Source: CAIMUS01 sp963708455
GTDB taxonomy: Bacteria; Pseudomonadota; Gammaproteobacteria; Competibacterales; Competibacteraceae
NCBI GenBank assembly: GCA_963708455.1
Contig: CAVPSQ010000004.1
Span: 1,178,001-1,242,000, forward strand
Direction of reading: 5' to 3'
Length of the DNA: 64,000 nt
Shown: piece after piece, positions 18,582-27,080 of the stretch
Numbering within the stretch: the stretch's first letter is position 1
Layout of the letters: the number at the start of each line of letters is the position of its first letter
The notes under the pieces: generated by a model
What the model was told of the DNA's origin: nothing
Databases searched by the model: none
The model's input: the letters and a program-made list of their open reading frames with translations, nothing else
Program-made: the position numbers and the translations under genes

Positions 18582-19982
18582 ATGCAACCGGTTAAGGTCT
18601 TTTACTGCTATGCCCGGGAAGATGAGGCTTTGCGCCGTGATCTGGCGACGCACCTCGCCTCGCTGAGGCGGCAAGAGATTATCGAAGACTGGTGCGACCG
18701 CATGATCAGTCCTGGCCAACCGTGGGAAGAGGAGATCAATCAGCGCCTGGGATCTGCCCAGCTTATCCTGCTGCTCATCAGCGCCCATTTCTTAGCTTCT
18801 GATTACTGCTATCAGAAGGAAATGAAACAGGCACTGGAACGCCACGAAGCTGGCGAGGCGCGGGTAATTCCCATCATCTTGCGTCCTGTGGATTGGGAGC
18901 TTGCTCCTTTCAGTAAACTGCAGTGCCTGCCTAGCGATGCGCGCGCCGTGGAAGAATGGCCGAATATGCATGCGGCTTTCCGAGATATCGCCCAAGGCAT
19001 TCGCCAGGTAGCCGAAGCGGAGCTCCGCCGGCAGGCGGAAAAGGAGGCGACACAACGCCGGGCAGAGGAAGCCGCAACGCACCGCAAGGCCGAGGAGGCG
19101 GCAGCTCACCGCAAGGCCGAGGAGGCTGAAGTACAGCGGCGCGTAGAAGAAGCAGAAGCACAACGCCGGGCAACGGAAATTACAGCGCTACAGCGAGTGG
19201 AAATGGAAGATGCACGCCGCCGGGCAGCCGAATATTATGAAGACGCACGCCGTAGAACCGATGAAGCTGAAACACAGCGGCGACAGGCTCAAGAGAAAGA
19301 GGAAAAACAGCGGGCGTCTGCAACCGCAGCGCGGGGCAGCCCCACCGAGACAGAGCCGAGTAGACCTGCATGGATTAAATGGACTTTGCTGTTGTTGGTG
19401 TTTGGCGGCCTTGCGCTGGCCATGGGCTGGTGGGTTTATCAAGGGATGGGGCCGCAATCACCGCGAACAACCGGTTTCCTACCGCAAAATCAAACACTGA
19501 CCGACGCTGCTCGGAAAAGCCGGTCGGAGGAGCCGGCTGCGCCGCCTGTCGCCACACCAGCATCCACGCCTGAACAGATACCGGAGAGAAAACAGCCGCC
19601 TGCCCCTGGGCTCGCCCCCCTGCCTGACGGTGCTGGGGCGGTCAATGATGCGAGTAGCCAAGGCAGGCCACAGCAACCGCTGGTACCGCCGGCGCCTTCT
19701 GAACAGACACCGGGGATGGTGCCAGAGTCGCCTATTTCAAACCCCCCTGCCGAGAGGGCTGAGCACATCGACAGGGATACCGTTAAGCCGAACCAGCCGG
19801 CTGTGCCACCTGTCACTGTCGAGCCAGTTGACAAGCAATCACCGCCCTCTGCTTCTGGGGCCGAACCAGCGACTGTGAAGCAACCAACGCCACCGCCCTC
19901 TGTTCCTGGGACCAAACCAGCAACGGTGAAGCAACCACCGTCCTCCCCTCCTGTGGCCAAACCATCGTGGACTATGGCCTGA
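18582..19982 (+). CDS. TIR-domain protein with coiled coil, membrane helix and Pro-rich linker
   Basis: 466 residues as read. Residues 3-110 are a bacterial TIR domain: VKVFYCYAREDEALRRDL, then DWCDRMISPGQPWEEEI and ILLLISAHFLASDYCYQKEM, where the Glu after YCYQK fits the NADase glutamate position. Residues about 145-250 are a charged coiled coil built on repeated AEEAxxHRKAEEA-like units. One membrane helix lies near 263-285 (WTLLLLVFGGLALAMGWWV). A Pro-rich tail follows. The frame stops at 19982 just where an OmpA-like domain continues in another frame. TIR proteins are typical immune effectors or signalling proteins; the role here is open. Confidence 0.85.
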   Translation: MQPVKVFYCYAREDEALRRDLATHLASLRRQEIIEDWCDRMISPGQPWEEEINQRLGSAQLILLLISAHFLASDYCYQKEMKQALERHEAGEARVIPIILRPVDWELAPFSKLQCLPSDARAVEEWPNMHAAFRDIAQGIRQVAEAELRRQAEKEATQRRAEEAATHRKAEEAAAHRKAEEAEVQRRVEEAEAQRRATEITALQRVEMEDARRRAAEYYEDARRRTDEAETQRRQAQEKEEKQRASATAARGSPTETEPSRPAWIKWTLLLLVFGGLALAMGWWVYQGMGPQSPRTTGFLPQNQTLTDAARKSRSEEPAAPPVATPASTPEQIPERKQPPAPGLAPLPDGAGAVNDASSQGRPQQPLVPPAPSEQTPGMVPESPISNPPAERAEHIDRDTVKPNQPAVPPVTVEPVDKQSPPSASGAEPATVKQPTPPPSVPGTKPATVKQPPSSPPVAKPSWTMA

Positions 19983-20359
19983 CGAATAAGCGCCTGGCGG
20001 TCAAATTCCTCTTCAGACCCGGTTCGACAGACTTCTTGGCCGATCGGCAGATGGCTGGACAGTACGATATGTGGTTGGAACAAATCGCTCAACAGACAGC
20101 CCGGAAACAGGGCTGTCTTGAAGTCGTGGGACACACCAGTCGCACCGGACCGGAACCGCTCAACGAGCGGTTATCGCTGTTGCGGGCGCAACAAATCAAG
20201 CAGAGCCTGGAAGCCAAGGCCCCGGTGCTGAGCACCCGGACGATAGCCAGCGGCGTCGGATCCAAGGAGAATCTCGTCGGCACCGCCACCGACGATGCGC
20301 GGAATGCTCTCGATCGTCGGGTTGTGTTCAAAGTCATCGACTGCTCAACACCCAGTTAG
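19967..20359 (+). CDS. OmpA-like C-terminal domain, out of frame with the TIR gene
   Basis: About 130 residues from a GTG at 19967. The frame extends upstream as CGQTIVDYGLTNKRLAVKFL, which looks like the true domain edge. VVGHTSRTGPEPLNERLSLLRAQQIKQSL and the late RRVVFKVIDC are the peptidoglycan-contacting OmpA/MotB signature (usually NxxLSxxRAxxV). It overlaps the TIR frame by 16 bases, has no ribosome site or signal peptide, and best fits as the C-terminus of the TIR protein after a one-base slip around 19940-19955. If fused, it would place a cell-wall-binding module beyond the membrane helix of a cytoplasmic TIR domain. Confidence 0.75.
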   Translation: MDYGLTNKRLAVKFLFRPGSTDFLADRQMAGQYDMWLEQIAQQTARKQGCLEVVGHTSRTGPEPLNERLSLLRAQQIKQSLEAKAPVLSTRTIASGVGSKENLVGTATDDARNALDRRVVFKVIDCSTPS

Positions 20360-20487
20360 CCACTGACACAATGCTAGTATGAGGATAACGCGCGGCTGCC
20401 GGTCCTGCCGCCCGCTTTCGCGCGTTGCCTCCGGGAGCAAGCTCAGGTGGGGTGCGTTCTGCAGGGTACAACCGCAGTCGTCAAGCG

Positions 20488-21660
20488 CTATGCCAGAACC
20501 AGTTGCTCATCATCCCAGGGATAGCGCGCCACTGCGGGGCGTGGCCAGTCGGTCAGGCAGCCAAGATCGACCTTGGCGGGACTCAGCCCGGCCTGCTGCA
20601 GGCGTTTGATCACGGCTTCGGCGGTAAAAGGCGCCATCGTCAGGCTGCTGGGCCAAGCGACCAGCACTTTGCCATTCTGGAAAACGCTGGATTTTTCGGG
20701 CGGCCGCTTCTTATCGGACTGCCGGGGCACGACACGGCGCACCCGCAGCGTGGCGAATTGCGCGCCCTTCAAATTCACCTTGGGTAGCAGGTGGGTCAGT
20801 TCCCGCCGGGCCTCGTGTATCTGCTGGTGAGTCCGGCGTCTGATGCCCTGTTCAGCCAGGCGTCCACCGAGATACCAGATCACGCCGCCGTCGGCGGCGC
20901 GGTGGCTGGTGAGCGTCAGGCGCGACATTAGACTATCGTCCAGATAATGCACATAAACATCTTCGGGCAACTGTTTACCGCGCACCATAACCATGTGCAG
21001 CCCGCGCAGTTGCAAGGGTGCCCACATCTGAGTCGCATTGCGGATGCCGGCGGTGAACACGCACCAGTTCGGCTTAATCAGGACAGGCTCCTGTTCCTCT
21101 GCCCGTAAAGTGATCGTGCTGTCGGAAGAGAGGATAGCGGATCCCTCGTTCAGAAGGATGGCTTCTCGCTGCGCGTCCGCCAGAGTTTGCAGCAGCGAGG
21201 CGACCTCCAATACCGGTTCGTCCAGTCGATACATGGCGCCGGCCAAGCCCAGTTGGGCGAACTGAGCAGTATAGTCGGGATTTGTTTGCGCGCCGGGCTT
21301 CGGTATGCGCCGGAACAGTCTGGACAGCCAGCCGCGGTGAGGTTCGGGAGTACACAGATACTGCTGTCGGGCGAGTTGTCTGACACCGCTCAAATCGACT
21401 TCCCCACTGCCGGCCAGACAGTCGCGCCATAAAGGAGGAATATCGCTCACCGCCTGCGTGACGCCTGCTTCAGTCTGCGCCAGGGCGTAGCCGCTGCCAC
21501 CATGAATCAGACCTTGGGAAACAATGGTCTGTCCCTGTCCCAACCGGGCGCCCTCAATCAGTAAAGCGCCGTAACCCTGACGACGCAGCTTGGATAACAG
21601 CCACAGACCGGCGATACCGCCGCCGATGATCGCAACATCGACATTGACAGAATGACTCAT
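20488..21660 (-). CDS. FAD-dependent oxidoreductase (DAO-like)
   Basis: 390 residues. An N-terminal dinucleotide-binding motif VDVAIIGGGIAGLWLLSKLRRQGY with the acidic end of strand 2 (LLIEGARLGQG) places it in the FAD/NAD(P) oxidoreductase superfamily. The rest has features of DAO-like enzymes (LDEPVLEVASLLQTL, VFTAGIRN). Substrate not identifiable. It is a single gene with no operon partner. Confidence 0.82.
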   Translation of the reverse strand: MSHSVNVDVAIIGGGIAGLWLLSKLRRQGYGALLIEGARLGQGQTIVSQGLIHGGSGYALAQTEAGVTQAVSDIPPLWRDCLAGSGEVDLSGVRQLARQQYLCTPEPHRGWLSRLFRRIPKPGAQTNPDYTAQFAQLGLAGAMYRLDEPVLEVASLLQTLADAQREAILLNEGSAILSSDSTITLRAEEQEPVLIKPNWCVFTAGIRNATQMWAPLQLRGLHMVMVRGKQLPEDVYVHYLDDSLMSRLTLTSHRAADGGVIWYLGGRLAEQGIRRRTHQQIHEARRELTHLLPKVNLKGAQFATLRVRRVVPRQSDKKRPPEKSSVFQNGKVLVAWPSSLTMAPFTAEAVIKRLQQAGLSPAKVDLGCLTDWPRPAVARYPWDDEQLVLA

Positions 21661-21982
21661 ACCTTAATTGGCAGGATAGCCGCTATCCAGAGTGCGGACC
21701 AACCTTGTAACCTCTAACAGTCAGGTAATTGAAAAGTGAGCCGGATAAATATAAACCGACAGGCCGCAGGTTCATACAACTTGCTGAATAAGTTTGGATT
21801 AATTTTCAGGCCCAATTCATTGGGAAACATTTATATATTAAGAAATTCAGCTAGTTATATCGATAACGTGCAGAACAGTTAAGATAAAAAATTTTCAACA
21901 GCATAGCATAGTCAGGATGAATTGCGGCGCGTTCACTATGGTCCGCGCGGGTTCGGGTCAAGCATCTTGCGTACTGCTCCGC
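21661..21982. other. Non-coding AT-rich gap
   Basis: About 320 bases upstream of the oxidoreductase and downstream of the molybdenum-carrier-like gene. AT-rich between 21700 and 21910. No gene, hairpin or clear promoter seen. Confidence 0.6.
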
Positions 21983-22456
21983 TCAACTGCGCCCCGGCCG
22001 GTCCAGCAACCGGCGCAGCCAGGCGACCGCCTGCGCATAGCTGCCCGGCTGCCCGCTTTCCCGCGGACCGGCGACATTCAACACCCCGATCCGATGCTGT
22101 TCGAGCCACTGTTCCACCGCTGCGCAAGGCGGCGGCTGGGCCAAGTCTATCACCAGCAGCGGTCTGGCGTAGCGCCCGGTCAGTTCGGCTGTTAACGCTG
22201 TGCCGCCGCGCAGCGGCCCCTGCGCCAGGATCAAAGTGCCGTCCGCGTCGCGCACGTTCCATTCCGTACGGCATTCATAATCCTCCGTCGCCGTCTCGGT
22301 CAGCGGATAACGGGCCGGCAGCGGCCCGTCTTCAGCCTTGCGCCCGCGCGGACACCAGCCGCCGCAGGAAATGCCCAGTTCCAGCGCCACATCGAGCGCC
22401 GCCCGGTCGACGCCAGTCTGACCGCCGGATAACAGTTTTCGCAGCATACTGCTCAA
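21983..22456 (-). CDS. Putative molybdenum carrier / Rossmann-like protein
   Basis: 157 residues. Begins LRKLLSGGQTGVDRAALDVALE and contains GGWCPRGRKAEDGPLPARYPLTET and ADGTLILAQGPLRGGTALT, the pattern of the putative molybdenum carrier family, a Rossmann-like fold related to nucleotide-binding LOG/YpsA-type proteins. Actual ligand unproven. Single gene, divergent from lptM. Confidence 0.85.
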   Translation of the reverse strand: MSSMLRKLLSGGQTGVDRAALDVALELGISCGGWCPRGRKAEDGPLPARYPLTETATEDYECRTEWNVRDADGTLILAQGPLRGGTALTAELTGRYARPLLVIDLAQPPPCAAVEQWLEQHRIGVLNVAGPRESGQPGSYAQAVAWLRRLLDRPGRS

Positions 22457-22573
22457 GTCAGAATTCGCTCGTGGATCGGAGGTTTTATAGCACCTGGCAG
22501 GAGATGCAGGCGGGCGGTAGGTTCCAACGCTTTCCCACTATATACTGAATGGCGCATAGCTGTTTGAGGAAAC

Positions 22574-22759
22574 ATGATGTCGGACAATATCGTCAAATGG
22601 TATAGAGTGCTGCCGCTGGTGGTGGGTCTGGCTGCGACCGGCTGTTCTTTGGGCCAGAAGGGGGATCTGTATCTGCTTAAGGACCAGGCATCGGAGTCCA
22701 GACAGCCGGAGACCGGACAGCCGCCGGAGCAGCAGTCTTCTAAAGCCACGAGTAAATAA
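22574..22759 (+). CDS. lptM: LptM-type LPS-translocon lipoprotein
   Basis: 61 residues. A short lipoprotein signal ends in the lipobox GLAATGC, followed by SLGQKGDLYLLKDQ, which matches the LptM (YifL) signature CxLxQxGxLY. LptM helps LptD mature in the outer membrane. Its position four bases upstream of lysA is the conserved order in gammaproteobacteria. Confidence 0.92.
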   Translation: MMSDNIVKWYRVLPLVVGLAATGCSLGQKGDLYLLKDQASESRQPETGQPPEQQSSKATSK

Positions 22760-22762
22760 CGC

Positions 22763-24010
22763 ATGGATCATTTCGCCTATCGTAACGGCCGGCTGTTCGC
22801 CGAGGACGTGGAGGTCAGCGCGATTGCGGCCACGTATGGCACCCCCTGTTATATCTATTCGCGCGCGACACTGGAGCGCCATTGGCATGCCTTCGACGCC
22901 GCCTTCGGCGTCCATCCCCATCTGGTCTGCTACGCTGTCAAGGCTAACAGCAACCTGGCGGTGCTCAACGTCATGGTCCGGCTGGGTTCCGGCTTTGATA
23001 TCGTGTCGGTGGGCGAACTGGAGCGGGTGCTGGCGGCCGGCGGCGATCCTGGCAAAGTCGTATTTTCCGGTGTAGGCAAACGGGCCGACGAGATCGAGCG
23101 GGCGCTGGCGGTGAACATTCGCTGCTTCAACGTGGAATCCGAGCCGGAACTGCTGTTGCTCGATAAGCTGGCTGCTAACCAGGGTCGACGCGCGCCGGTC
23201 TCGCTCAGAGTGAACCCCGACGTAGACGCCAAAACCCATCCCTATATCTCCACCGGACTGAAACAGAACAAGTTCGGCATCGATATCAAACAGGCGCCGG
23301 CCGTCTATGCGCTGGCTGCCGGATTGCCGTACATCGATATCGTCGGGGTGGACTGCCATATCGGTTCGCAGCTCACTCAACTGGAGCCCATGGTGGACGC
23401 CCTGGAGCGGGTGCTGGGGTTGGTGCAGCGCCTCACCGAACAGGGGATTGCGATCCGGCATGTGGATGTGGGTGGCGGGTTGGGCATTCGCTATCAGGAC
23501 GAGAATCCGCCGCTGCCCGCCGCTCAGGCGGCTGCGCTGCTGAGCAGACTGAAGGACTTGCCTTACGAAATATTAATCGAGCCGGGGCGGGCAATCGTCG
23601 GCAACGCCGGTATCCTGGTTACCCGGGTGCAACTCCTCAAACCGGCGGAACAGAAACACTTCGCCGTGGTGGACGCCGCTATGAACGATCTCATCCGGCC
23701 GGCGCTGTACTCGGCTTGGCAGGCGATTATCCCGGTGGTGATCCGTAGCCAGGGCGTTACCCGCTGTTACGATGTGGTAGGCCCGATCTGCGAGACCGGC
23801 GATTTTCTGGGTCGGCAGCGGCGACTGGGCATCGAGGCCGGCGATCTGCTGGCGGTGCGCTCCGCGGGAGCTTATGGTTTCGTGATGAGTTCCAATTACA
23901 ACACCCGCCCCCGTGCTGCCGAAATCATGGTGGACGGCGACCGCTGCTATCAGGTGCGCCGACGGGAGACAGTTGCGCAACTGTATGCGGGCGAAACGGT
24001 GTTGCCATAA
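22763..24010 (+). CDS. lysA: Diaminopimelate decarboxylase
   Basis: 415 residues. Fold III PLP enzyme that makes L-lysine from meso-DAP. The PLP lysine is in CYAVKANSN (Lys60). GGGLGIRY, EPGRAIVGNAGILVTRV, GPICETGDFL and SAGAYGFVMSSNYN are all in place. Length is normal. It follows lptM at once. Confidence 0.97.
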   Translation: MDHFAYRNGRLFAEDVEVSAIAATYGTPCYIYSRATLERHWHAFDAAFGVHPHLVCYAVKANSNLAVLNVMVRLGSGFDIVSVGELERVLAAGGDPGKVVFSGVGKRADEIERALAVNIRCFNVESEPELLLLDKLAANQGRRAPVSLRVNPDVDAKTHPYISTGLKQNKFGIDIKQAPAVYALAAGLPYIDIVGVDCHIGSQLTQLEPMVDALERVLGLVQRLTEQGIAIRHVDVGGGLGIRYQDENPPLPAAQAAALLSRLKDLPYEILIEPGRAIVGNAGILVTRVQLLKPAEQKHFAVVDAAMNDLIRPALYSAWQAIIPVVIRSQGVTRCYDVVGPICETGDFLGRQRRLGIEAGDLLAVRSAGAYGFVMSSNYNTRPRAAEIMVDGDRCYQVRRRETVAQLYAGETVLP

Positions 24011-24030
24011 GCAGCGCGGCGGGTAAAGTT

Positions 24031-24690
24031 ATGGTCAAAACCAGCAGCAAACTCGGCGATATCGCCTGTCTGAATACGGCCGATATTCCGGCCATTCTGA
24101 TTTCCACCACTGGCTTTCATTGCAAAGTCTGGCAGTGCACGGCGATCGTCGTGCAGGGTGAAGAAAAAATTTCTCTCGATTATGTGATCAAGAAATACCA
24201 CGGTCCCTGTCCGTGGCGGGAAATAGCCCTACTCTACCGGGATTATCGGGAGATCCAGGTGGCACTGGGCGACATCGTCCCGACCGCCGTGTTCGTCGCC
24301 ACCCGGATCGACGGTGTGGACAGCGTACTCGCCATTGCCGCAACGGTCTATCCCTGGTTCAACCTCGCCAACCCCACCAACGAGGAGGACGCCATACCGC
24401 TGCTCGGCAAAATGCCCAAGGCTCAGGATCAACTGGAACTGTTTCTGCAAGCCGCCAGCCGCTGGTACGCGCTGCCCAATCCCAAGGTCATCGATTTGTA
24501 TGGCATCGACAATCTGGTGCTGGACCGGGATCGGCAAATTAAATATATCGACAGTTTTTCGGTATTTTTCTATGAGGATATGCTGGATCTGTGCGACGAA
24601 GCTAATGGAGAACTGGAGGAGAAAATCAGGATATCGTTGCAAAGAAAAGACTATCTGGAATATTTATTACAACAGTCCAGAAAAACTTGA
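24031..24690 (+). CDS. Hypothetical protein with a remote kinase-like pattern
   Basis: 219 residues, 20 bases after lysA on the same strand. I do not recognise a named family. The segment KVIDLYGIDNLVLDRDRQIKYIDSF resembles the catalytic-loop/metal-binding region of small protein-kinase-like folds such as YrbL or LPS kinases (N-L-x-x-D ... K-x-I-D), and SLDYVIKKYHGPCPWREIALLYRDYR resembles the Lys/Glu half. This is inference. No membrane segment or signal. Confidence 0.7.
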   Translation: MVKTSSKLGDIACLNTADIPAILISTTGFHCKVWQCTAIVVQGEEKISLDYVIKKYHGPCPWREIALLYRDYREIQVALGDIVPTAVFVATRIDGVDSVLAIAATVYPWFNLANPTNEEDAIPLLGKMPKAQDQLELFLQAASRWYALPNPKVIDLYGIDNLVLDRDRQIKYIDSFSVFFYEDMLDLCDEANGELEEKIRISLQRKDYLEYLLQQSRKT

Positions 24691-24699
24691 CAAGCGGTA

Positions 24700-24730
24700 G
24701 CGCTCTCTGATCCGGAAGACCAGAGAGCGC
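24700..24730. terminator. Bidirectional hairpin between convergent genes
   Basis: GCGCTCTCTG and CAGAGAGCGC form a perfect 10-bp stem with an 11-base loop, between the stop of the hypothetical gene (24690) and the stop of the HNH gene (24733). Confidence 0.75.
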
Positions 24731-24732
24731 CT

Positions 24733-25332
24733 TCAGGCAAGCCGCGCCAGTCGTGCGTGCAGCGGACTGGTACGGGGAAAATGGGCGCGCAAGAACTCCA
24801 TCTGATCGGTCAGAATCCGGCGCCCCTGCAAATAAATATACTCGGCATGATTGGGCGTGAACGGAATGGCCAGCAACTGTATCCCGGCCTGTTCGGGAGT
24901 CTGCCCCCCCTTATGGTGGTTGCAGCGCTTACAGGCCGTGACCACATTGTTCCATTGATCGGTACCGCCCTGCACCATGGGGGTGACATGATCGCGCGAC
25001 AACTCGCGCACCGGGAAGCTGCCGCCGCAGTACAGGCACAGATTGAAATCACGCCGGAACAGCGCGCTGTTAGTCAGCGGCGGGACGTAATCGTGCCGGG
25101 CCCTGAGCTGGGCATAAGCGCCGCCCTGGGTGGCGATAATCGAGTTGACTTCGACCACGCTGCGCCGGCCGCTGCTGGCGTTGATGCCGCCGTGGATGCG
25201 ATACAGCAGGGTACCGCAGGTATAGGCCACCTGCCCTAAATGATACAGTCTTACAGCCTCCTGGTAATCGATCCATTCCAGCGGCATGCCCGACACGTCG
25301 GTGCGCAAGACCTGCTGTTCAAGGCCATACAT
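24733..25332 (-). CDS. HNH endonuclease
   Basis: About 199 residues from MYGLEQQVLRTDVSGMPLEWI at 25332. The nuclease core is CLYCGGSFPVRELSRDHVTPMVQGG then WNNVVTACKRCNHHKGG: two CxxC zinc pairs around DHV and N...H, typical of the bacterial HNH group near RecA-independent or phage-type endonucleases. Its biological role is unknown; it is common as a solitary chromosomal gene in proteobacteria. Confidence 0.88.
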   Translation of the reverse strand: MYGLEQQVLRTDVSGMPLEWIDYQEAVRLYHLGQVAYTCGTLLYRIHGGINASSGRRSVVEVNSIIATQGGAYAQLRARHDYVPPLTNSALFRRDFNLCLYCGGSFPVRELSRDHVTPMVQGGTDQWNNVVTACKRCNHHKGGQTPEQAGIQLLAIPFTPNHAEYIYLQGRRILTDQMEFLRAHFPRTSPLHARLARLA

Positions 25333-25568
25333 GAAGGATCTCCCGTACGTGGCGTAAACCACCTATATTTGACATTTTCCTGCGCTGCTGTGAACCCTGA
25401 ATTACGATAGTACCCGTGACTTGCGGCCACGGACGGTAACGAACCGGGCCGGATCCTGATGATACGGTAAACAAGCTTTGTGCGATGCCGCCAATCTGGG
25501 ATACTATTCATTCTGTCCATGCCCGCCCCACCCGCTGGTGGGCATGCTCTATTAAAGCAAACAACAAT

Positions 25569-25583
25569 AAGGCTATTAGCCTT
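25569..25583. promoter_or_regulatory. Short palindrome upstream of pntAA
   Basis: AAGGCTA-T-TAGCCTT, a perfect 7-base inverted repeat, 60 bases before the pntAA start. A second imperfect hairpin, CATGCCC...GGGCATG, lies at about 25517-25545. Either could be a regulatory site or the end of an upstream transcript; the remaining gap back to 25333 shows nothing else. Confidence 0.35.
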
Positions 25584-25645
25584 GCCCTGTCAAAACCTGG
25601 ACGCAGCGGGTGTTCAGGTTGCGCTTAATAGATTGGAGGAAAACC

Positions 25646-26779
25646 ATGCCTGTACGTTTGGCCGTCCCCAAGGAAATTTTTCCGGGAGAACGCCGGGTTG
25701 CGCTGGATCCCAGCGTAGCCGAACGCTTTACCAAACTGGGCGCCGAGGTGCTGGTACAAAAGGGGGCCGGCAAGGGCGCTCACTTCGTCGATACCGCCTA
25801 TCAAGGCAAAGCCCGTCTTGTGGACGACGCCGCCGCATTATACGCTGAGGCGGACGTTATCTTTAAGGTACAACCGCCCACGCTGGACGAGTTGGATCTG
25901 ATCCGGGATGGTGCCATCATCGTCGGCTTCCTACAGCCGCACCGTCACCCCGATATGGTGCACAAGCTGTGTGATAAGAAAATTACCAGTTTCGCCATGG
26001 AATTGCTGCCCCGCATTTCCCGCGCCCAGTCGATGGACGCTCTGTCCTCGCAGGCCTCGATCGCTGGCTACAAAGTCGCGCTGATGGCTGCCGAACTAGC
26101 CAGTTTCTTCTTTCCCATGCTCACCACGGCAGCAGGCACCATCCGCCCCGCCAAAGTGGTGGTGGTCGGCGCCGGTGTGGCCGGCCTGCAGGCCATCGCC
26201 ACCTGCAAACGCCTGGGCGCCCAGGTGGAAGCCTATGACATCCGCCCCGACGCCAAGGAGCAGGTGCAATCGCTGGGTGCCCGCCTGATCGAAACCGGTG
26301 TAGAAGCCAAAGGTGAAGGCGGCTATGCCCGCGAACTGACGGACGAGGAGAAACGCAAACAGGCCGAGGTGCTGGCTAAACACATCGCCGCCGCCAGCGC
26401 GGTGATCACCACCGCCTCCCTGCCCGGACGCGACGCGCCCAAGATCATCACTAAGGTGATGGTCGAGGGGATGAAACCTGGTTCGGTGATCGTGGATCTG
26501 GCCGCCGAGACGGGCGGAAACTGCGAGCTGACCGAACCCGGCAAAACTATCGAGTACAACGATGTGATTATTCATGGACCGGTCAATATTCCCAGCCTGA
26601 TCCCGGTGCACGCCACCGAGACGTACGCCAAGAATCTGTATAACTTCCTCTCACCGATGTTCAAGGACGGCCAGTTGGCCCTGAACTGGGAAGACGAGGT
26701 TATTCGTGAGAGCGTACTGACTCACGAGGGCGAAATAAAACACGAACCCACCGGCAGGCGGTTGAGAGGTGCGTCATGA
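25646..26779 (+). CDS. pntAA: NAD(P) transhydrogenase alpha subunit, domain I part
   Basis: 377 residues from MPVRLAVPKEIFPGERRVALD at 25646, preceded by GGAGGA. It is the NAD(H)-binding domain of proton-translocating transhydrogenase: VVVVGAGVAGLQAIATCKRLGA, and the mobile-loop region GYARELTDEEK. This is the split form in which the membrane part of alpha is a separate gene (pntAB), overlapping by four bases. Confidence 0.96.
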   Translation: MPVRLAVPKEIFPGERRVALDPSVAERFTKLGAEVLVQKGAGKGAHFVDTAYQGKARLVDDAAALYAEADVIFKVQPPTLDELDLIRDGAIIVGFLQPHRHPDMVHKLCDKKITSFAMELLPRISRAQSMDALSSQASIAGYKVALMAAELASFFFPMLTTAAGTIRPAKVVVVGAGVAGLQAIATCKRLGAQVEAYDIRPDAKEQVQSLGARLIETGVEAKGEGGYARELTDEEKRKQAEVLAKHIAAASAVITTASLPGRDAPKIITKVMVEGMKPGSVIVDLAAETGGNCELTEPGKTIEYNDVIIHGPVNIPSLIPVHATETYAKNLYNFLSPMFKDGQLALNWEDEVIRESVLTHEGEIKHEPTGRRLRGAS

Positions 26780-27078
26780 GCGATGTGTCATTATTACTTC
26801 CGTTGTTATATCTCTATGTTTTTATGCTGGCGGGTTTCGTCGGCTATGAGGTCATCGGCCGGGTGCCGGTGATCCTGCACACCCCCTTGATGTCCGGTTC
26901 CAACTTCGTCCATGGCATCGTGTTGGTAGGCGCGATGGTGGTCCTGGGTCAGGCTGATACCACCCTGCAGAAAGCGATCGGCTTTATCGGCGTATTTCTG
27001 GGTGCCGGCAACGCCGTCGGTGGCTATGTGGTCACTGAACGGATGTTGGAAATGTTCAAGAGCAGCAAGGAGAAATAG
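26776..27078 (+). CDS. pntAB: NAD(P) transhydrogenase alpha subunit, membrane part
   Basis: 100 residues, three to four membrane helices (LLPLLYLYVFMLAGFVGYEVIG, HGIVLVGAMVVLG, AIGFIGVFLGAGNAVGGYVVT). Completes the alpha subunit proton channel with pntAA. ATGA overlap at its start and two bases to pntB. Confidence 0.95.
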   Translation: MSDVSLLLPLLYLYVFMLAGFVGYEVIGRVPVILHTPLMSGSNFVHGIVLVGAMVVLGQADTTLQKAIGFIGVFLGAGNAVGGYVVTERMLEMFKSSKEK

Positions 27079-27080
27079 TC

